Positions 1 through 5,300 of a DNA stretch of 9,364 nt are shown here, piece by piece. The translations under genes and the position numbers were made by a program. This DNA comes from Candidatus Bathyarchaeota archaeon (GTDB lineage: Archaea > Thermoproteota > Bathyarchaeia > Bathyarchaeales > Bathyarchaeaceae): the NCBI GenBank assembly GCA_030669695.1, contig DAOVDC010000020.1:1-9364 (forward strand). Reading direction: 5' to 3'. The notes beneath the pieces were generated by a model, which made no database searches, was not told the DNA's origin, and saw only the letters and a program-made list of their open reading frames with translations. The stretch's first letter is position 1, and the number at the start of each line of letters is the position of its first letter.

Positions 1-120
1 AGGGAAAAAACGGAAGTTTCTCCATGCGGTGGACGGTGCAACAAATGCTCCTATCACAAGTCTGAACGATGTCTTGGCTGCCCAAACACAATATACTACA
101 AAGGCGTCTTATTTGGATAA
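1..120 (+). CDS. C-terminal fragment of a Cys-rich protein (5' end outside window)
   Basis: The frame starting at base 1 stays open to a TAA at 118-120 and gives the last 39 residues of a protein whose start lies to the left. The fragment is dominated by a cysteine cluster, C-x3-C-x2-C-x7-C-x2-C (fragment residues 9, 13, 16, 24, 27), followed by an aromatic/glycine tail (PNTIYYKGVLFG). Such spacing suits a bound zinc ion or Fe-S cluster. I cannot name the family: Cys-rich tails like this occur on several archaeal proteins, including radical-SAM enzymes and DUF3795-like proteins. The next gene, a NifU-type protein, starts 126 bases downstream behind its own TATA-like element, so the two need not share an operon. 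I am confident that this is coding, not about its function. Confidence 0.6.
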   Translation, partial: REKTEVSPCGGRCNKCSYHKSERCLGCPNTIYYKGVLFG

Positions 121-205
121 GCGCATAAGTTGAGTGCCAAGGTTCTTCTGAACGCTTTCAAGGTAAAACGTCAATATATGTGGAACAATAATTTCGCGTG
201 CGCTA

Positions 206-213
206 TTTATAAG
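206..213 (+). promoter_or_regulatory. TATA-like box for the NifU-type gene
   Basis: TTTATAAG sits about 38 bases ahead of the ATG at 247. Archaeal transcription usually starts 25-30 bases after the TATA centre, here about 234-238. That gives a leader of roughly ten bases containing GGTG (237-240), a short Shine-Dalgarno six bases before the ATG. Confidence 0.4.
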
Positions 214-246
214 ACAGTATTTTGTAATGCAGTGTTGGTGAACACG

Positions 247-477
247 ATGGAGGAAACGATCAGAGACCGGGTGGAAAAAGTCCTTGAAGAACTGAGACCT
301 CGGTTGCAGGCTGACGGAGGGGACATAGAGCTCTTCGAAGTAGACCGTGGTGTTGTTAAGGTTAGGCTGAAGGGAGCATGCGCTGGATGTCCAATGTCAA
401 CTATGACCCTTAAAATGGGAGTGGAGCAATATCTTAAGAAAAAGATACCGGAAATAGTCAGGGTAGAGGCATTCTAG
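247..477 (+). CDS. NifU C-terminal-domain Fe-S scaffold/carrier protein
   Basis: A 76-aa protein that is entirely one NifU C-terminal (Nfu) domain. Diagnostic features are the N-terminal helix ending in LRPRLQADGGDIEL (about residues 16-29), the central strand pair, and the CxxC of GACAGCP (Cys45, Cys48). In the family, these two cysteines from each of two subunits hold a transferable [4Fe-4S] cluster. The role is cytosolic Fe-S assembly or delivery to apo-enzymes; the radical-SAM MoaA in this window is one plausible client. The frame stays open upstream to base 130, but only the part from ATG 247 resembles the family, and GGTG lies six bases before it; GTG 238 is a possible alternative. It lacks the IscU-like N-terminal domain of classical NifU; a separate IscU-like protein is encoded at 3980-4531. 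Function is confident, the specific client unknown. Confidence 0.93.
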   Translation: MEETIRDRVEKVLEELRPRLQADGGDIELFEVDRGVVKVRLKGACAGCPMSTMTLKMGVEQYLKKKIPEIVRVEAF

Positions 478-540
478 TATTAGCTTAGTGAAATGAGTCA
501 AAAGAAAGAGCGCACGCATACTGTTCACATCGAACCGAAA

Positions 541-548
541 TTTTATAA
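541..548 (+). promoter_or_regulatory. TATA box for the MBL-fold hydrolase gene
   Basis: TTTTATAA preceded by a purine-rich CCGAAA that fits a BRE element. The expected transcription start, 25-30 bases on, falls near 570. This gives a leader of about 30 bases carrying GGAG (591-594) before the ATG at 604. It is one of the clearer archaeal promoters in the window. Confidence 0.5.
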
Positions 549-603
549 ACAGACAAGCATTTAACGACGGATGATCAAAAAAGAAAGGACGGAGATTAAA
601 AAG

Positions 604-1242
604 ATGAAAGTCACCCTTATTTACGACAACGAAGCCTACAAAAAAGAGCTTAAAGCTGATTTCGGCTTCTCTTGCCTCGTGGAAGTGGAGAATACTCCAA
701 AAATTCTTTTCGACACAGGGACGAATGGTTCAATACTTCTTTCAAACATGGAAAAATTAAACATCGATCCTGGTTCCATTGATAAAGTCTTCATTTCCCA
801 CGCTCATCATGATCACGTTGGTGGACTTCCAGACTTTCTCAAAGTAAACAAAACAGCTAAAATTTATGTTCCACCTTCATTTGCTGGACCTGCTGGAAGA
901 GAAGTAATCACTATAAAACGACCTACAAAGATTCATAAAAATGTTTTTTCCACCGGTGAACTCGATAACATAGAGCAGAGTATGGTAGTTAAGATAGAAA
1001 AAGGGCTAGTTATAATCGTAGGTTGTTCCCATCCAAAAATGGAACATATTCTTAGAGCAGCTTCACAATTTGGAAAGGTAAATGCTATCATCGGCGGTTT
1101 ACATGGATTCAGTGAATTTGATTTGTTCAAAGATTTAGAACTGATATGTCCTGCTCATTGTACTCAACACACGTCGGAAATAAAGTCCTTATACCCGGAA
1201 AAGTGTGTCGAGGGCGGAGCGGGCAAAGTAATCCAGCTCTAA
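604..1242 (+). CDS. MBL-fold metallo-hydrolase, COG1237 type
   Basis: A 212-aa metallo-beta-lactamase-fold protein. Visible motifs are FDTG (36-39), the dinuclear-metal motif HxHxDH as SHAHHDHVGG (His66, His68, Asp70, His71), GCSHP (His143), GGLHG (His168) and PAHCTQ (His185). The order and wording match COG1237, some members of which are annotated as dihydropterin-ribofuranosylaminobenzene-phosphate synthase because of a proposed link to methanopterin synthesis. I would not transfer that activity on family membership alone. At 212 residues it is somewhat short for the family. ATG 604 is chosen because GGAG lies nine bases upstream and the family begins with a strand like MKVTLIYDN; ATG 571 in the same frame would add only a lysine-rich stretch. 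It is an intact, probably cytosolic enzyme with unknown substrate. Confidence 0.88.
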   Translation: MKVTLIYDNEAYKKELKADFGFSCLVEVENTPKILFDTGTNGSILLSNMEKLNIDPGSIDKVFISHAHHDHVGGLPDFLKVNKTAKIYVPPSFAGPAGREVITIKRPTKIHKNVFSTGELDNIEQSMVVKIEKGLVIIVGCSHPKMEHILRAASQFGKVNAIIGGLHGFSEFDLFKDLELICPAHCTQHTSEIKSLYPEKCVEGGAGKVIQL

Positions 1243-1296
1243 GAATAAGTTAAACGTAGCGAATAGACACCTTATTGTGGAAATGGCGACTACTTC

Positions 1297-1333
1297 GGTC
1301 TAAATATTCGTTATGAGAAAGAAATATTAGACC
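1297..1333. repeat. Inverted repeat between MBL and DUF2153 genes
   Basis: GGTCTAAATATT (1297-1308) faces AATATTAGACC (1323-1333): eleven paired bases with one bulged A and a 14-base loop. The right arm contains the AAATATTA that is the best TATA candidate for the next gene. It could be an operator over that promoter or an RNA hairpin ending the MBL transcript; there is no T-run to favour the latter. Confidence 0.45.
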
Positions 1334-1370
1334 TCTCTCACAGGTTTGGTTAGCGAACGAGGTGTACTTG

Positions 1371-1712
1371 TTGAGTGAAATGTGGATTCGGAGTTCTGAG
1401 AAGATCTTGGAGCGGATAGAGAAATTAGAGAAGATAGAGGAGAGGGATCGCCTAGAACTAGTAAGGTACGTCCACTTCATGTTAGGCGCCTTGCAAAGAA
1501 GCGTAATAGGCTGGATGCAGTGGGTTGGAAACCCCGACATCATGGTTAAGTTTACTCAAGAAGAACTGAAGGAAATAAGTAGCAACATCTCAAAGTTTGT
1601 GCATTCCTTCATAGAATACGACATAGAAGTCACCAAATTGGGAGCTAAGAAGGGACTAGTAGCCAAGAAGAAAAAAGAGAAGGAAAAAGCTGAAACCCGC
1701 TACGTCATTTAA
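1371..1712 (+). CDS. DUF2153-like conserved archaeal protein
   Basis: A 113-aa, mostly helical, highly charged protein. The first 90 residues (WIRSSEKILERI, then DRLELVRYVHFMLGALQRS and GWMQWVGNP, then FIEYDIEVTK) match my recollection of the DUF2153 family, which occurs in archaea and has no known function. The last 25 residues form a lysine-rich tail (KKKKEKEKAE) that looks disordered and could bind nucleic acid or simply reflect composition. TTG 1371 is preferred as start because GAGGTG (1359-1364) is six bases upstream, the spacing used by other genes here. GTG 1362 overlaps that SD, and ATG 1380 would remove three residues. There is no signal peptide or membrane segment. The family call is from memory of its pattern and is moderately sure; that the ORF is coding is much surer. 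Confidence 0.75.
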   Translation: MSEMWIRSSEKILERIEKLEKIEERDRLELVRYVHFMLGALQRSVIGWMQWVGNPDIMVKFTQEELKEISSNISKFVHSFIEYDIEVTKLGAKKGLVAKKKKEKEKAETRYVI

Positions 1713-1918
1713 ATATAAATAGCCTTTAACAAACTCAGAGGTTTTCATTTTATAATCGTCATACCACAAAAGAAATACGGGTTACTCTACTGCTTCGTTA
1801 TGCTTGATATTCGAGGTTATTAGAACATTTGTTACATAGACACCCATGCAGCTCCAAAACTCAAGTTGCGCGCGCGCCTTGTACCGGGAGTGGCTAAATC
1901 TGAGACCAGATCAGATTC
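1713..1918. other. Intergenic stretch without a convincing gene
   Basis: It holds two AT-rich TATA-like runs on the + strand (AAATATAAAT near 1711-1720 and TTTTATAA near 1749), an alternating GCGCGCGCGC run near 1868-1877, and a perfect hairpin (listed separately). The best small ORF is 29 codons from ATG 1846, running into the 3' end of the opposite-strand gene, and I do not call it. I looked for a tRNA T-arm on both strands and saw none. A short non-coding RNA driven by one of the TATA-like elements is possible but unsupported. Confidence 0.5.
1897..1917 (-). terminator. Hairpin just past the stop of the 1919-2200 gene
   Basis: AATCTGA and TCAGATT form a perfect 7-bp stem around a 7-base loop, starting two bases beyond the minus-strand stop codon. 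The position suits a 3'-end structure. No U-run follows, so termination activity is uncertain. Confidence 0.35.
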
Positions 1919-2200
1919 TTAATGTAGATACATAACACTCCTGACATCTTTCATCAGTATTCCTCTTTCCTTTAACGTATTTTTGATTTCCTTAATTGTA
2001 TAAAGTTTGCCAGTTTTCATTTTAATTTTGTAATAATTTCCACTTCTTCTAGGTCTTTCACTCCATTTAATTTCAAGTCTTTCTATCTTGATGTAAACGG
2101 GCAAAAATGTCGAGAAAGCATCATTCAAAGTAGTAGCGTCAACATAGTCTTGTTTTCTATCTCTGAAGTCAGCGGTAAAAGATATTTCCAACTTTCGCAC
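1919..2200 (-). CDS. Hypothetical 93-aa protein
   Basis: A 93-residue soluble protein I do not recognise. It starts with a beta-type segment (KLEISFTADF), has a charged middle with alternating hydrophobics (YIKIERLEIKWSERPRRSG, then YYKIKMKTGKLYTI), and ends in a helix plus strand (EIKNTLKERG, DVRSVMYLH). Predicted alpha+beta, without cysteines, transmembrane segments or signal peptide. The listed start is GTG 2200. TTG 2191 (protein beginning MEISFTADF) is an equally good start because AAGGTG lies six bases before it, the spacing seen for other TTG starts here. It is transcribed away from moaA across a 166-bp divergent gap. The composition and clean reading frame argue that it is real. Confidence 0.6.
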   Translation of the reverse strand: MRKLEISFTADFRDRKQDYVDATTLNDAFSTFLPVYIKIERLEIKWSERPRRSGNYYKIKMKTGKLYTIKEIKNTLKERGILMKDVRSVMYLH

Positions 2201-2366
2201 CTTAAGTTTCTAGCGTATCAGTTTAAGTGAGTAGTCTTTACCAAACTATTAGGTTCTGCTTCTTAAATTCTCTATAATCACGTTTTACCATCATTGAAGC
2301 ATAAACCTTGTTCGCTCTTCAGTGATAATTAATCTTAAAAGGAAACAAAAGAGTAAGAGATGCACG

Positions 2367-3281
2367 ATGATTAAGGATCCATACGGAAGACCCATAACGG
2401 GTATTCGAATATCAGTCACCCAAAGATGCAACCTGCATTGCTTTTATTGTCACCAAGAGGGGCAGGAACTCAGCGGAGGCGTAGAGATGACGACGGTAGA
2501 GATGCAGAGAATAGTCAAGGTTGTTGCGCCCTTCGGCATAACGGAGGTAAAACTGACCGGTGGAGAACCTCTGATGAGAAGCGATATTTTGGAAATTGTG
2601 CATAAGATCAAAAGTGTGCCGGGGATAGCTGAAGTGTCCATGACAACAAACGGAATTTTATTAAGCAAATTTGCTAACCAGCTAAAGAATGCCGGCCTGG
2701 TGAGGGTTAATGTGAGCCTGGACACGCTGAAACCAGAAACGTATAGGCTAATCACCAGCGTAGATGCGTTAGAAGCAGTTGTCGCAGGTATAAAAGAGGC
2801 TGTGAAGGCGGGTTTGTGGCCTGTAAAGGTGAACATGGTCGTCCTGAAGGACGTGAACGACGATCAAATATGGAATATGATACACTTTGCGAGGAAAAAC
2901 GATGCGATCCTCCAGGTGATAGAGTTTGAATCGGCCGATGAAGGTGAACTCTATCAGAAATATCACATGGACTTGGCCTCGCTGGAGAATGAACTGGAGA
3001 AAGTGACACGAGAGATAAAGGTTCGAAGGATGCACCACCGGAAAAAGTACTTCCTGCGCGGAGGGGTAGAAGTGGAGGTGGTGAAGCCCATGCACAACCT
3101 GGAATTCTGCAAATACTGCAGGAGAATACGCCTAACTTCCGATGGAAAGTTCAAGACTTGCCTGTTTAGGTCAGATGATCTTATAGACGTCTTAGGCCCC
3201 ATGAGAAACGGGGCCTCAGATGAAGCCCTGAAGAAACTTTTCGTTAAAGCTGTGGAGAGAAGGAAGCCGTACTTCACCTAA
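2367..3281 (+). CDS. moaA: GTP 3',8-cyclase MoaA (radical SAM), molybdopterin step 1
   Basis: A 304-aa radical-SAM enzyme that, in its family, converts GTP to 3',8-cyclo-GTP, the first committed step of molybdopterin (Mo/W cofactor) synthesis. The N-terminal cluster motif is CNLHCFYC (Cys21, Cys25, Cys28), followed by LTGGEPL and TTNG, as in MoaA. The C-terminal second [4Fe-4S] site is intact as C-x2-C-x13-C (Cys248, Cys251, Cys265), and the arginines of CRRIRLTSDG match the substrate-binding stretch. These two clusters distinguish MoaA from generic radical-SAM proteins. Bacterial MoaA often ends Gly-Gly; this one ends PYFT. ATG 2367 (MIKDPYGRPITGIRIS) matches the family start; the frame extends to GTG 2322 but adds only a lysine-rich run. 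As an Fe-S enzyme it depends on the assembly genes nearby, and it complements mobB at the right edge. Confidence 0.93.
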   Translation: MIKDPYGRPITGIRISVTQRCNLHCFYCHQEGQELSGGVEMTTVEMQRIVKVVAPFGITEVKLTGGEPLMRSDILEIVHKIKSVPGIAEVSMTTNGILLSKFANQLKNAGLVRVNVSLDTLKPETYRLITSVDALEAVVAGIKEAVKAGLWPVKVNMVVLKDVNDDQIWNMIHFARKNDAILQVIEFESADEGELYQKYHMDLASLENELEKVTREIKVRRMHHRKKYFLRGGVEVEVVKPMHNLEFCKYCRRIRLTSDGKFKTCLFRSDDLIDVLGPMRNGASDEALKKLFVKAVERRKPYFT

Positions 3282-3288
3282 CGTATTT

Positions 3289-3474
3289 ATGGCAAAGAAG
3301 AACGTAGGGTACCTCGATGACGTGCTGAAAGTGATGGAAGCATCGAGGAAAGTCATGATTATAAGAGAAGGATTTACAGGCATGCATGCATCGTTTAACA
3401 CCCTTTTCATCCAGCTTTTATACATCTATAACCCAAATTGGAAAATGAAGCATGTATGTTTTACCGTCTGGTGA
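3289..3474 (+). CDS. Possible small protein or decayed fragment after moaA
   Basis: A 61-codon frame starting eight bases after the moaA stop, so it could be read from the same transcript. Residues 1-33 (MAKKNVGYLDDVLKVMEASR and on) look coding and helical. From about residue 36 the composition changes to hydrophobic/aromatic residues from T-rich DNA (FNTLFIQLLYIYNPNW), as if the real gene had ended or been broken. There is no good SD ahead of ATG 3289. I do not recognise a family. It may be a remnant whose 3' part was lost, or chance. Confidence 0.3.
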   Translation: MAKKNVGYLDDVLKVMEASRKVMIIREGFTGMHASFNTLFIQLLYIYNPNWKMKHVCFTVW

Positions 3475-3486
3475 GCTCCATGTTCC

Positions 3487-3900
3487 TCATGGATTCGCCC
3501 TCAGCGAGGGGCAAAGGTGGCTAGGGCGCTCGCAAGCCTCCCTTCCCTTCAAGGCGGGCAACATTTCTTTGTGCATTTCGCATAGTAAGCCGCTAGACCT
3601 TATCGCTAGACAGGCCTTGCACATCTTATCCAACACTTCGCACATTGAGGCTTCGTTCTTAACCATGTCCTCAGTTATTTGGGAGACTGCCTCAGCGGCT
3701 TCCTCTGAGCTCTCGACCATGGAGTTGGCTATTTCTCCTCTTACCCTTTCGAGATATTGAGTCACGGCTGCCGGCGTAACTCCCATCTTCTTGGATGCCT
3801 CGCTTCTCCTTAGCCCATACTCGTTTATCAACTTCCTCGCGATCTGAGCCCTAATCGCTGGCAATATATAACGTACTACGACTATGCATGGAGGTATCAA
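3487..3900 (-). CDS. HTH transcriptional regulator with C-terminal Cys/His cluster (copy 1)
   Basis: A 137-aa predicted DNA-binding regulator of the COG2522/XRE-like archaeal type. Residues 1-25 (PPCIVVVRYILPAIRAQIAR) are the conserved lead helix. Residues 26-53 form the helix-turn-helix, with recognition helix VTPAAVTQYLERVRG. The C-terminal part carries C94-KA-C97, then C107-EM-H110, plus C123 and C130. Cys5, Cys94, Cys97, Cys107 and His110 all recur in the copy at 5677-6069, which suggests a metal or Fe-S site that could act as a sensor (inference). In related archaeal proteins such as ThiR the same HTH is fused to a ligand-binding domain; here it stands alone. The start is TTG 3900: an in-frame stop lies just upstream, and the TATA-like CTATATGC at 3926-3933 would put the mRNA 5' end almost on the TTG, so it may be leaderless. 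It diverges from the IscU-like gene with a 79-bp shared control region. Confidence 0.85.
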   Translation of the reverse strand: MIPPCIVVVRYILPAIRAQIARKLINEYGLRRSEASKKMGVTPAAVTQYLERVRGEIANSMVESSEEAAEAVSQITEDMVKNEASMCEVLDKMCKACLAIRSSGLLCEMHKEMLPALKGREACERPSHLCPSLRANP

Positions 3901-3930
3901 TCCAATCGCCTACACTCATATCCATGCATA
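3883..3930. repeat. Inverted repeat spanning the copy-1 regulator start
   Basis: TATGCATGGA (3883-3892) and TCCATGCATA (3921-3930) are perfect 10-base inverted arms 28 bases apart. The left arm is within codons 3-6 of the regulator and the right arm overlaps its TATA-like element. It could be a two-site autoregulatory operator or an mRNA hairpin enclosing the start; the left arm also encodes the conserved PPC motif, so part of it is constrained by coding. Confidence 0.4.
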
Positions 3931-3950
3931 TAGAAGATTTAATATTTAAC
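3926..3950. promoter_or_regulatory. Back-to-back TATA elements of the regulator and IscU-like genes
   Basis: On the minus strand CTATATGC (3926-3933) serves the regulator; on the plus strand TTTAATATTTAA (3938-3949) serves the scaffold gene, with predicted start near 3967 and a leader of about a dozen bases. The two promoters nearly touch, so one bound regulator could control both directions. Confidence 0.4.
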
Positions 3951-3958
3951 GGTGTTAA
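3946..3958. promoter_or_regulatory. Candidate operator: palindrome TTAAC-GGT-GTTAA
   Basis: A perfect 5+5 palindrome with a 3-base centre, directly downstream of the TATA of the IscU-like gene. ACGGTGTTAA recurs exactly 20 bases later (3969-3978), where its GGTG also serves as Shine-Dalgarno for ATG 3980. A close relative (TTTAC-GGC-GTTAA, 7026-7038) lies in the mrp promoter region. It may be the target of one of the two HTH regulators; this is inferred from position. Confidence 0.4.
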
Positions 3959-3979
3959 TTTGCATCCGACGGTGTTAAA

Positions 3980-4531
3980 ATGCCAGAATTAAGTAAAGAG
4001 GAATCAGAAGAACTAATTAGATTAAAAGAAAAACTCAAACATTACGAAGAAAAACTGAAAGAGCTAGAAAGATTAAAAAAGGTAGAACAGTCGTTGATAG
4101 TAGGGTTAAAAGAGGAAGGCTTTTCGGATAAGGCCCTCGAGCTTTTTAGATTTCGGAAAAACTTTCTCGTCGAAGGTGATACGTTAGAGAACGATCCAGA
4201 TGCAGTTGGAGGCTTCACTGGCACATGTGGAGACCGTGTAGATACTTATTTGAGAATTGACAAAGAGAAAGGCATAATAGAGAATGCAAAATACAGGACC
4301 AATGGTTGTCCTGGTGCGGTTACTTCCGCATCTGCATTAACTGAACTAGCAAAAGGTAAAAGACTTGAAGAAGCGTTAAAATTGAATGTGGCTGATGTAA
4401 TAGGATATTTAGAGGATGGAACGGGAAGTCTGCCAAAACATATGTGGGATTGTTGTGCTATTGTCGTAGGATCATTACGAGAAGCAATCAAACAATATAC
4501 GGGGAAGATACAGGAGGAGCACAGAAAATAG
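3980..4531 (+). CDS. IscU/NifU-N-like Fe-S scaffold with N-terminal coiled coil
   Basis: A 183-aa protein in two parts. Residues 1-45 are an unbroken charged heptad-like helix (EELIRLKEKLKHYEEKLKEL), probably a coiled coil. Residues about 50-175 form an IscU-type scaffold domain, in which [2Fe-2S]/[4Fe-4S] clusters are built in this family. The three ligand cysteines are in place: GTCGD (Cys83 with Asp85), NGCPGA (Cys110) and WDCCAIV (Cys158/159). The usual His-Cys pair of IscU (HC) reads Asp-Cys or Cys-Cys here; the nearest histidine is His154 in LPKHMWDCC. This resembles divergent archaeal scaffolds more than bacterial IscU. GGTG lies five bases before the ATG. It is divergent from an HTH regulator with a Cys/His cluster, and the window also encodes NifU-C and Mrp partners, so a role in Fe-S assembly is well supported; the function of the coiled coil is unknown. 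Confidence 0.88.
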   Translation: MPELSKEESEELIRLKEKLKHYEEKLKELERLKKVEQSLIVGLKEEGFSDKALELFRFRKNFLVEGDTLENDPDAVGGFTGTCGDRVDTYLRIDKEKGIIENAKYRTNGCPGAVTSASALTELAKGKRLEEALKLNVADVIGYLEDGTGSLPKHMWDCCAIVVGSLREAIKQYTGKIQEEHRK

Positions 4532-4563
4532 ATGAGCGATTGACCTGGAGAATTCCTTAGAAG

Positions 4564-4589
4564 CGTAGACGAGATCGATTTCGTCTACG
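4564..4589. terminator. Strong hairpin between convergent genes
   Basis: CGTAGACGA (4564-4572) pairs perfectly with TCGTCTACG (4581-4589), leaving an 8-base loop, 32 bases after the IscU-like stop. It sits in the convergent gap before the 78-aa gene on the other strand, so it could cap both transcripts. No T-run is attached. GATCGAT motifs cluster around it (4573-4598). Confidence 0.4.
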
Positions 4590-4642
4590 ATCGATCGACT
4601 TCAAGTATTCGGAGAAAAAGCAGAGAGGTCTTAGTGCTTGGC

Positions 4643-4879
4643 TCATGCGGTTCGCAGAACTTCACGTATTCCGTCCCGTATTTGCCTCTCGCTATTACTA
4701 TCACATGATTTATTAATTTCTGCGAAAAGGCACTTTGCTGTATCCCTCGCGTTAGTTTTTGACCATCTTGCGCGTGCCAGTATCAAAAAGTATCTTCTTC
4801 TCTTCAACCAAGCATGAAAACCCAAAACCTCTCCTGAAACCTTCCATGGCTTGTTGTCGTATAGGATTTTTAGTTCCAT
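4643..4879 (-). CDS. Hypothetical 78-aa basic protein
   Basis: A 78-residue, strongly basic protein that I cannot place. It begins with a strand-rich part (MELKILYDNKPWKVSGEVLG), then FHAWLKRRRYFLILARARWS (arginine-rich with aromatics, suggestive of nucleic-acid contact but not diagnostic), and ends in helices (ARDTAKCLFAEIN, RQIRDGIREVL). No zinc motif or membrane segment. ATG 4879 is chosen because GGAG (4888-4891) lies eight bases upstream; the frame continues to an ATG at 4909, but that part overlaps the preceding gene. The start follows one base after the TGA of the zinc-ribbon gene, so the two are almost certainly co-translated and probably act together. Confidence 0.65.
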   Translation of the reverse strand: MELKILYDNKPWKVSGEVLGFHAWLKRRRYFLILARARWSKTNARDTAKCLFAEINKSCDSNSERQIRDGIREVLRTA

Positions 4880-4880
4880 A

Positions 4881-5075
4881 TCATTTGCTCCAGCCGTAGT
4901 GAATCCCAATACAGCCTTTCTTTTTTTCGTTTTTTACTCTCCAAACATTTCCACAGTTCTTACAAGCATTTAAACCAGTTACATAACGGTCTATTTCACC
5001 AGAACCGCACTTTGGGCATTCTGTGTACAAATCTCTTGGTTTGTACCTTAACACATTTTTTCCTACTTTTGTCAT
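4881..5075 (-). CDS. Small zinc-ribbon protein (64 aa)
   Basis: A 64-aa protein with a complete zinc-ribbon signature: CPKCG (Cys20, Cys23) and CKNCG (Cys38, Cys41), spaced C-x2-C-x14-C-x2-C, followed by a basic patch (RVKNEKKKGC) and an aromatic end (GIHYGWSK). The two knuckles would hold one zinc ion in a fold used for nucleic-acid or protein contacts. It resembles the isolated zinc ribbons common in archaea and is not a recognisable ribosomal protein or transcription factor. ATG 5075 is preferred: GAGGT lies about seven bases before it. The frame extends to GTG 5120, adding 15 residues of charged sequence. It is followed directly by the 78-aa gene with its stop and the next start one base apart. 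Confidence 0.72.
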   Translation of the reverse strand: MTKVGKNVLRYKPRDLYTECPKCGSGEIDRYVTGLNACKNCGNVWRVKNEKKKGCIGIHYGWSK

Positions 5076-5300
5076 GTTCTTACCTCTTTTGTCTTTTAGC
5101 GATGACTCAAAGGTGTTCACTAATCCTCACTTCTCTCAAACATCTTTCACCAACTTCCTCTAGCGCTTCTTCAAATCACCTTTCATTTTTCCCGCCTCGC
5201 CTTAGCACTACCTACTATTTTCCTTTCACACTTATCATGTCAACAGAGCAACTCTTCTTGCATTCCATCCTCTTCCGTAGGCACGCTCCTAAACCTCTTC
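5076..5300 (-). other. Gap with short coding-like runs broken by TGA
   Basis: No intact gene is visible. On the minus strand, 22 codons (5175-5110) read FEEALEEVGERCLREVRISE and look coding, but they have no start of their own. Extending upstream meets a TGA at 5176-5178 and then ten more open codons back to a GTG at 5208. Another minus-strand run (5286-5242) reads MPTEEDGMQEELLC before a TGA. These may be decayed remnants of small genes, or chance in a purine-rich strand. Confidence 0.3.

Noticed and set aside
130..246. N-terminal extension of the NifU-type protein
   Set aside because: The extra 39 residues do not resemble any NifU-family head and contain the likely TATA element; ATG 247 has an SD and fits the domain exactly.
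571..603. Earlier ATG for the MBL-fold protein
   Set aside because: Adds eleven lysine-rich residues, overlaps the expected transcription start, and the SD at 591-594 points to ATG 604.
1713..1918. tRNA or other structured RNA gene in the gap
   Set aside because: No T-arm consensus or cloverleaf-like pairing on either strand; only one short hairpin and TATA-like runs.
1846..1935. 29-codon ORF (MQLQNSSCARALYREW and on)
   Set aside because: No SD, overlaps the 3' end and hairpin of the opposite-strand gene, and no other support.
2412..3425. Several open frames on the minus strand across moaA
   Set aside because: They lie fully opposite a well-conserved radical-SAM gene, have serine/leucine-rich shadow composition and no recognisable motif or start signal.
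3452..3760. 102-codon plus-strand frame opposite the copy-1 regulator
   Set aside because: Antisense to a conserved HTH/Cys regulator and without any coding signature of its own.
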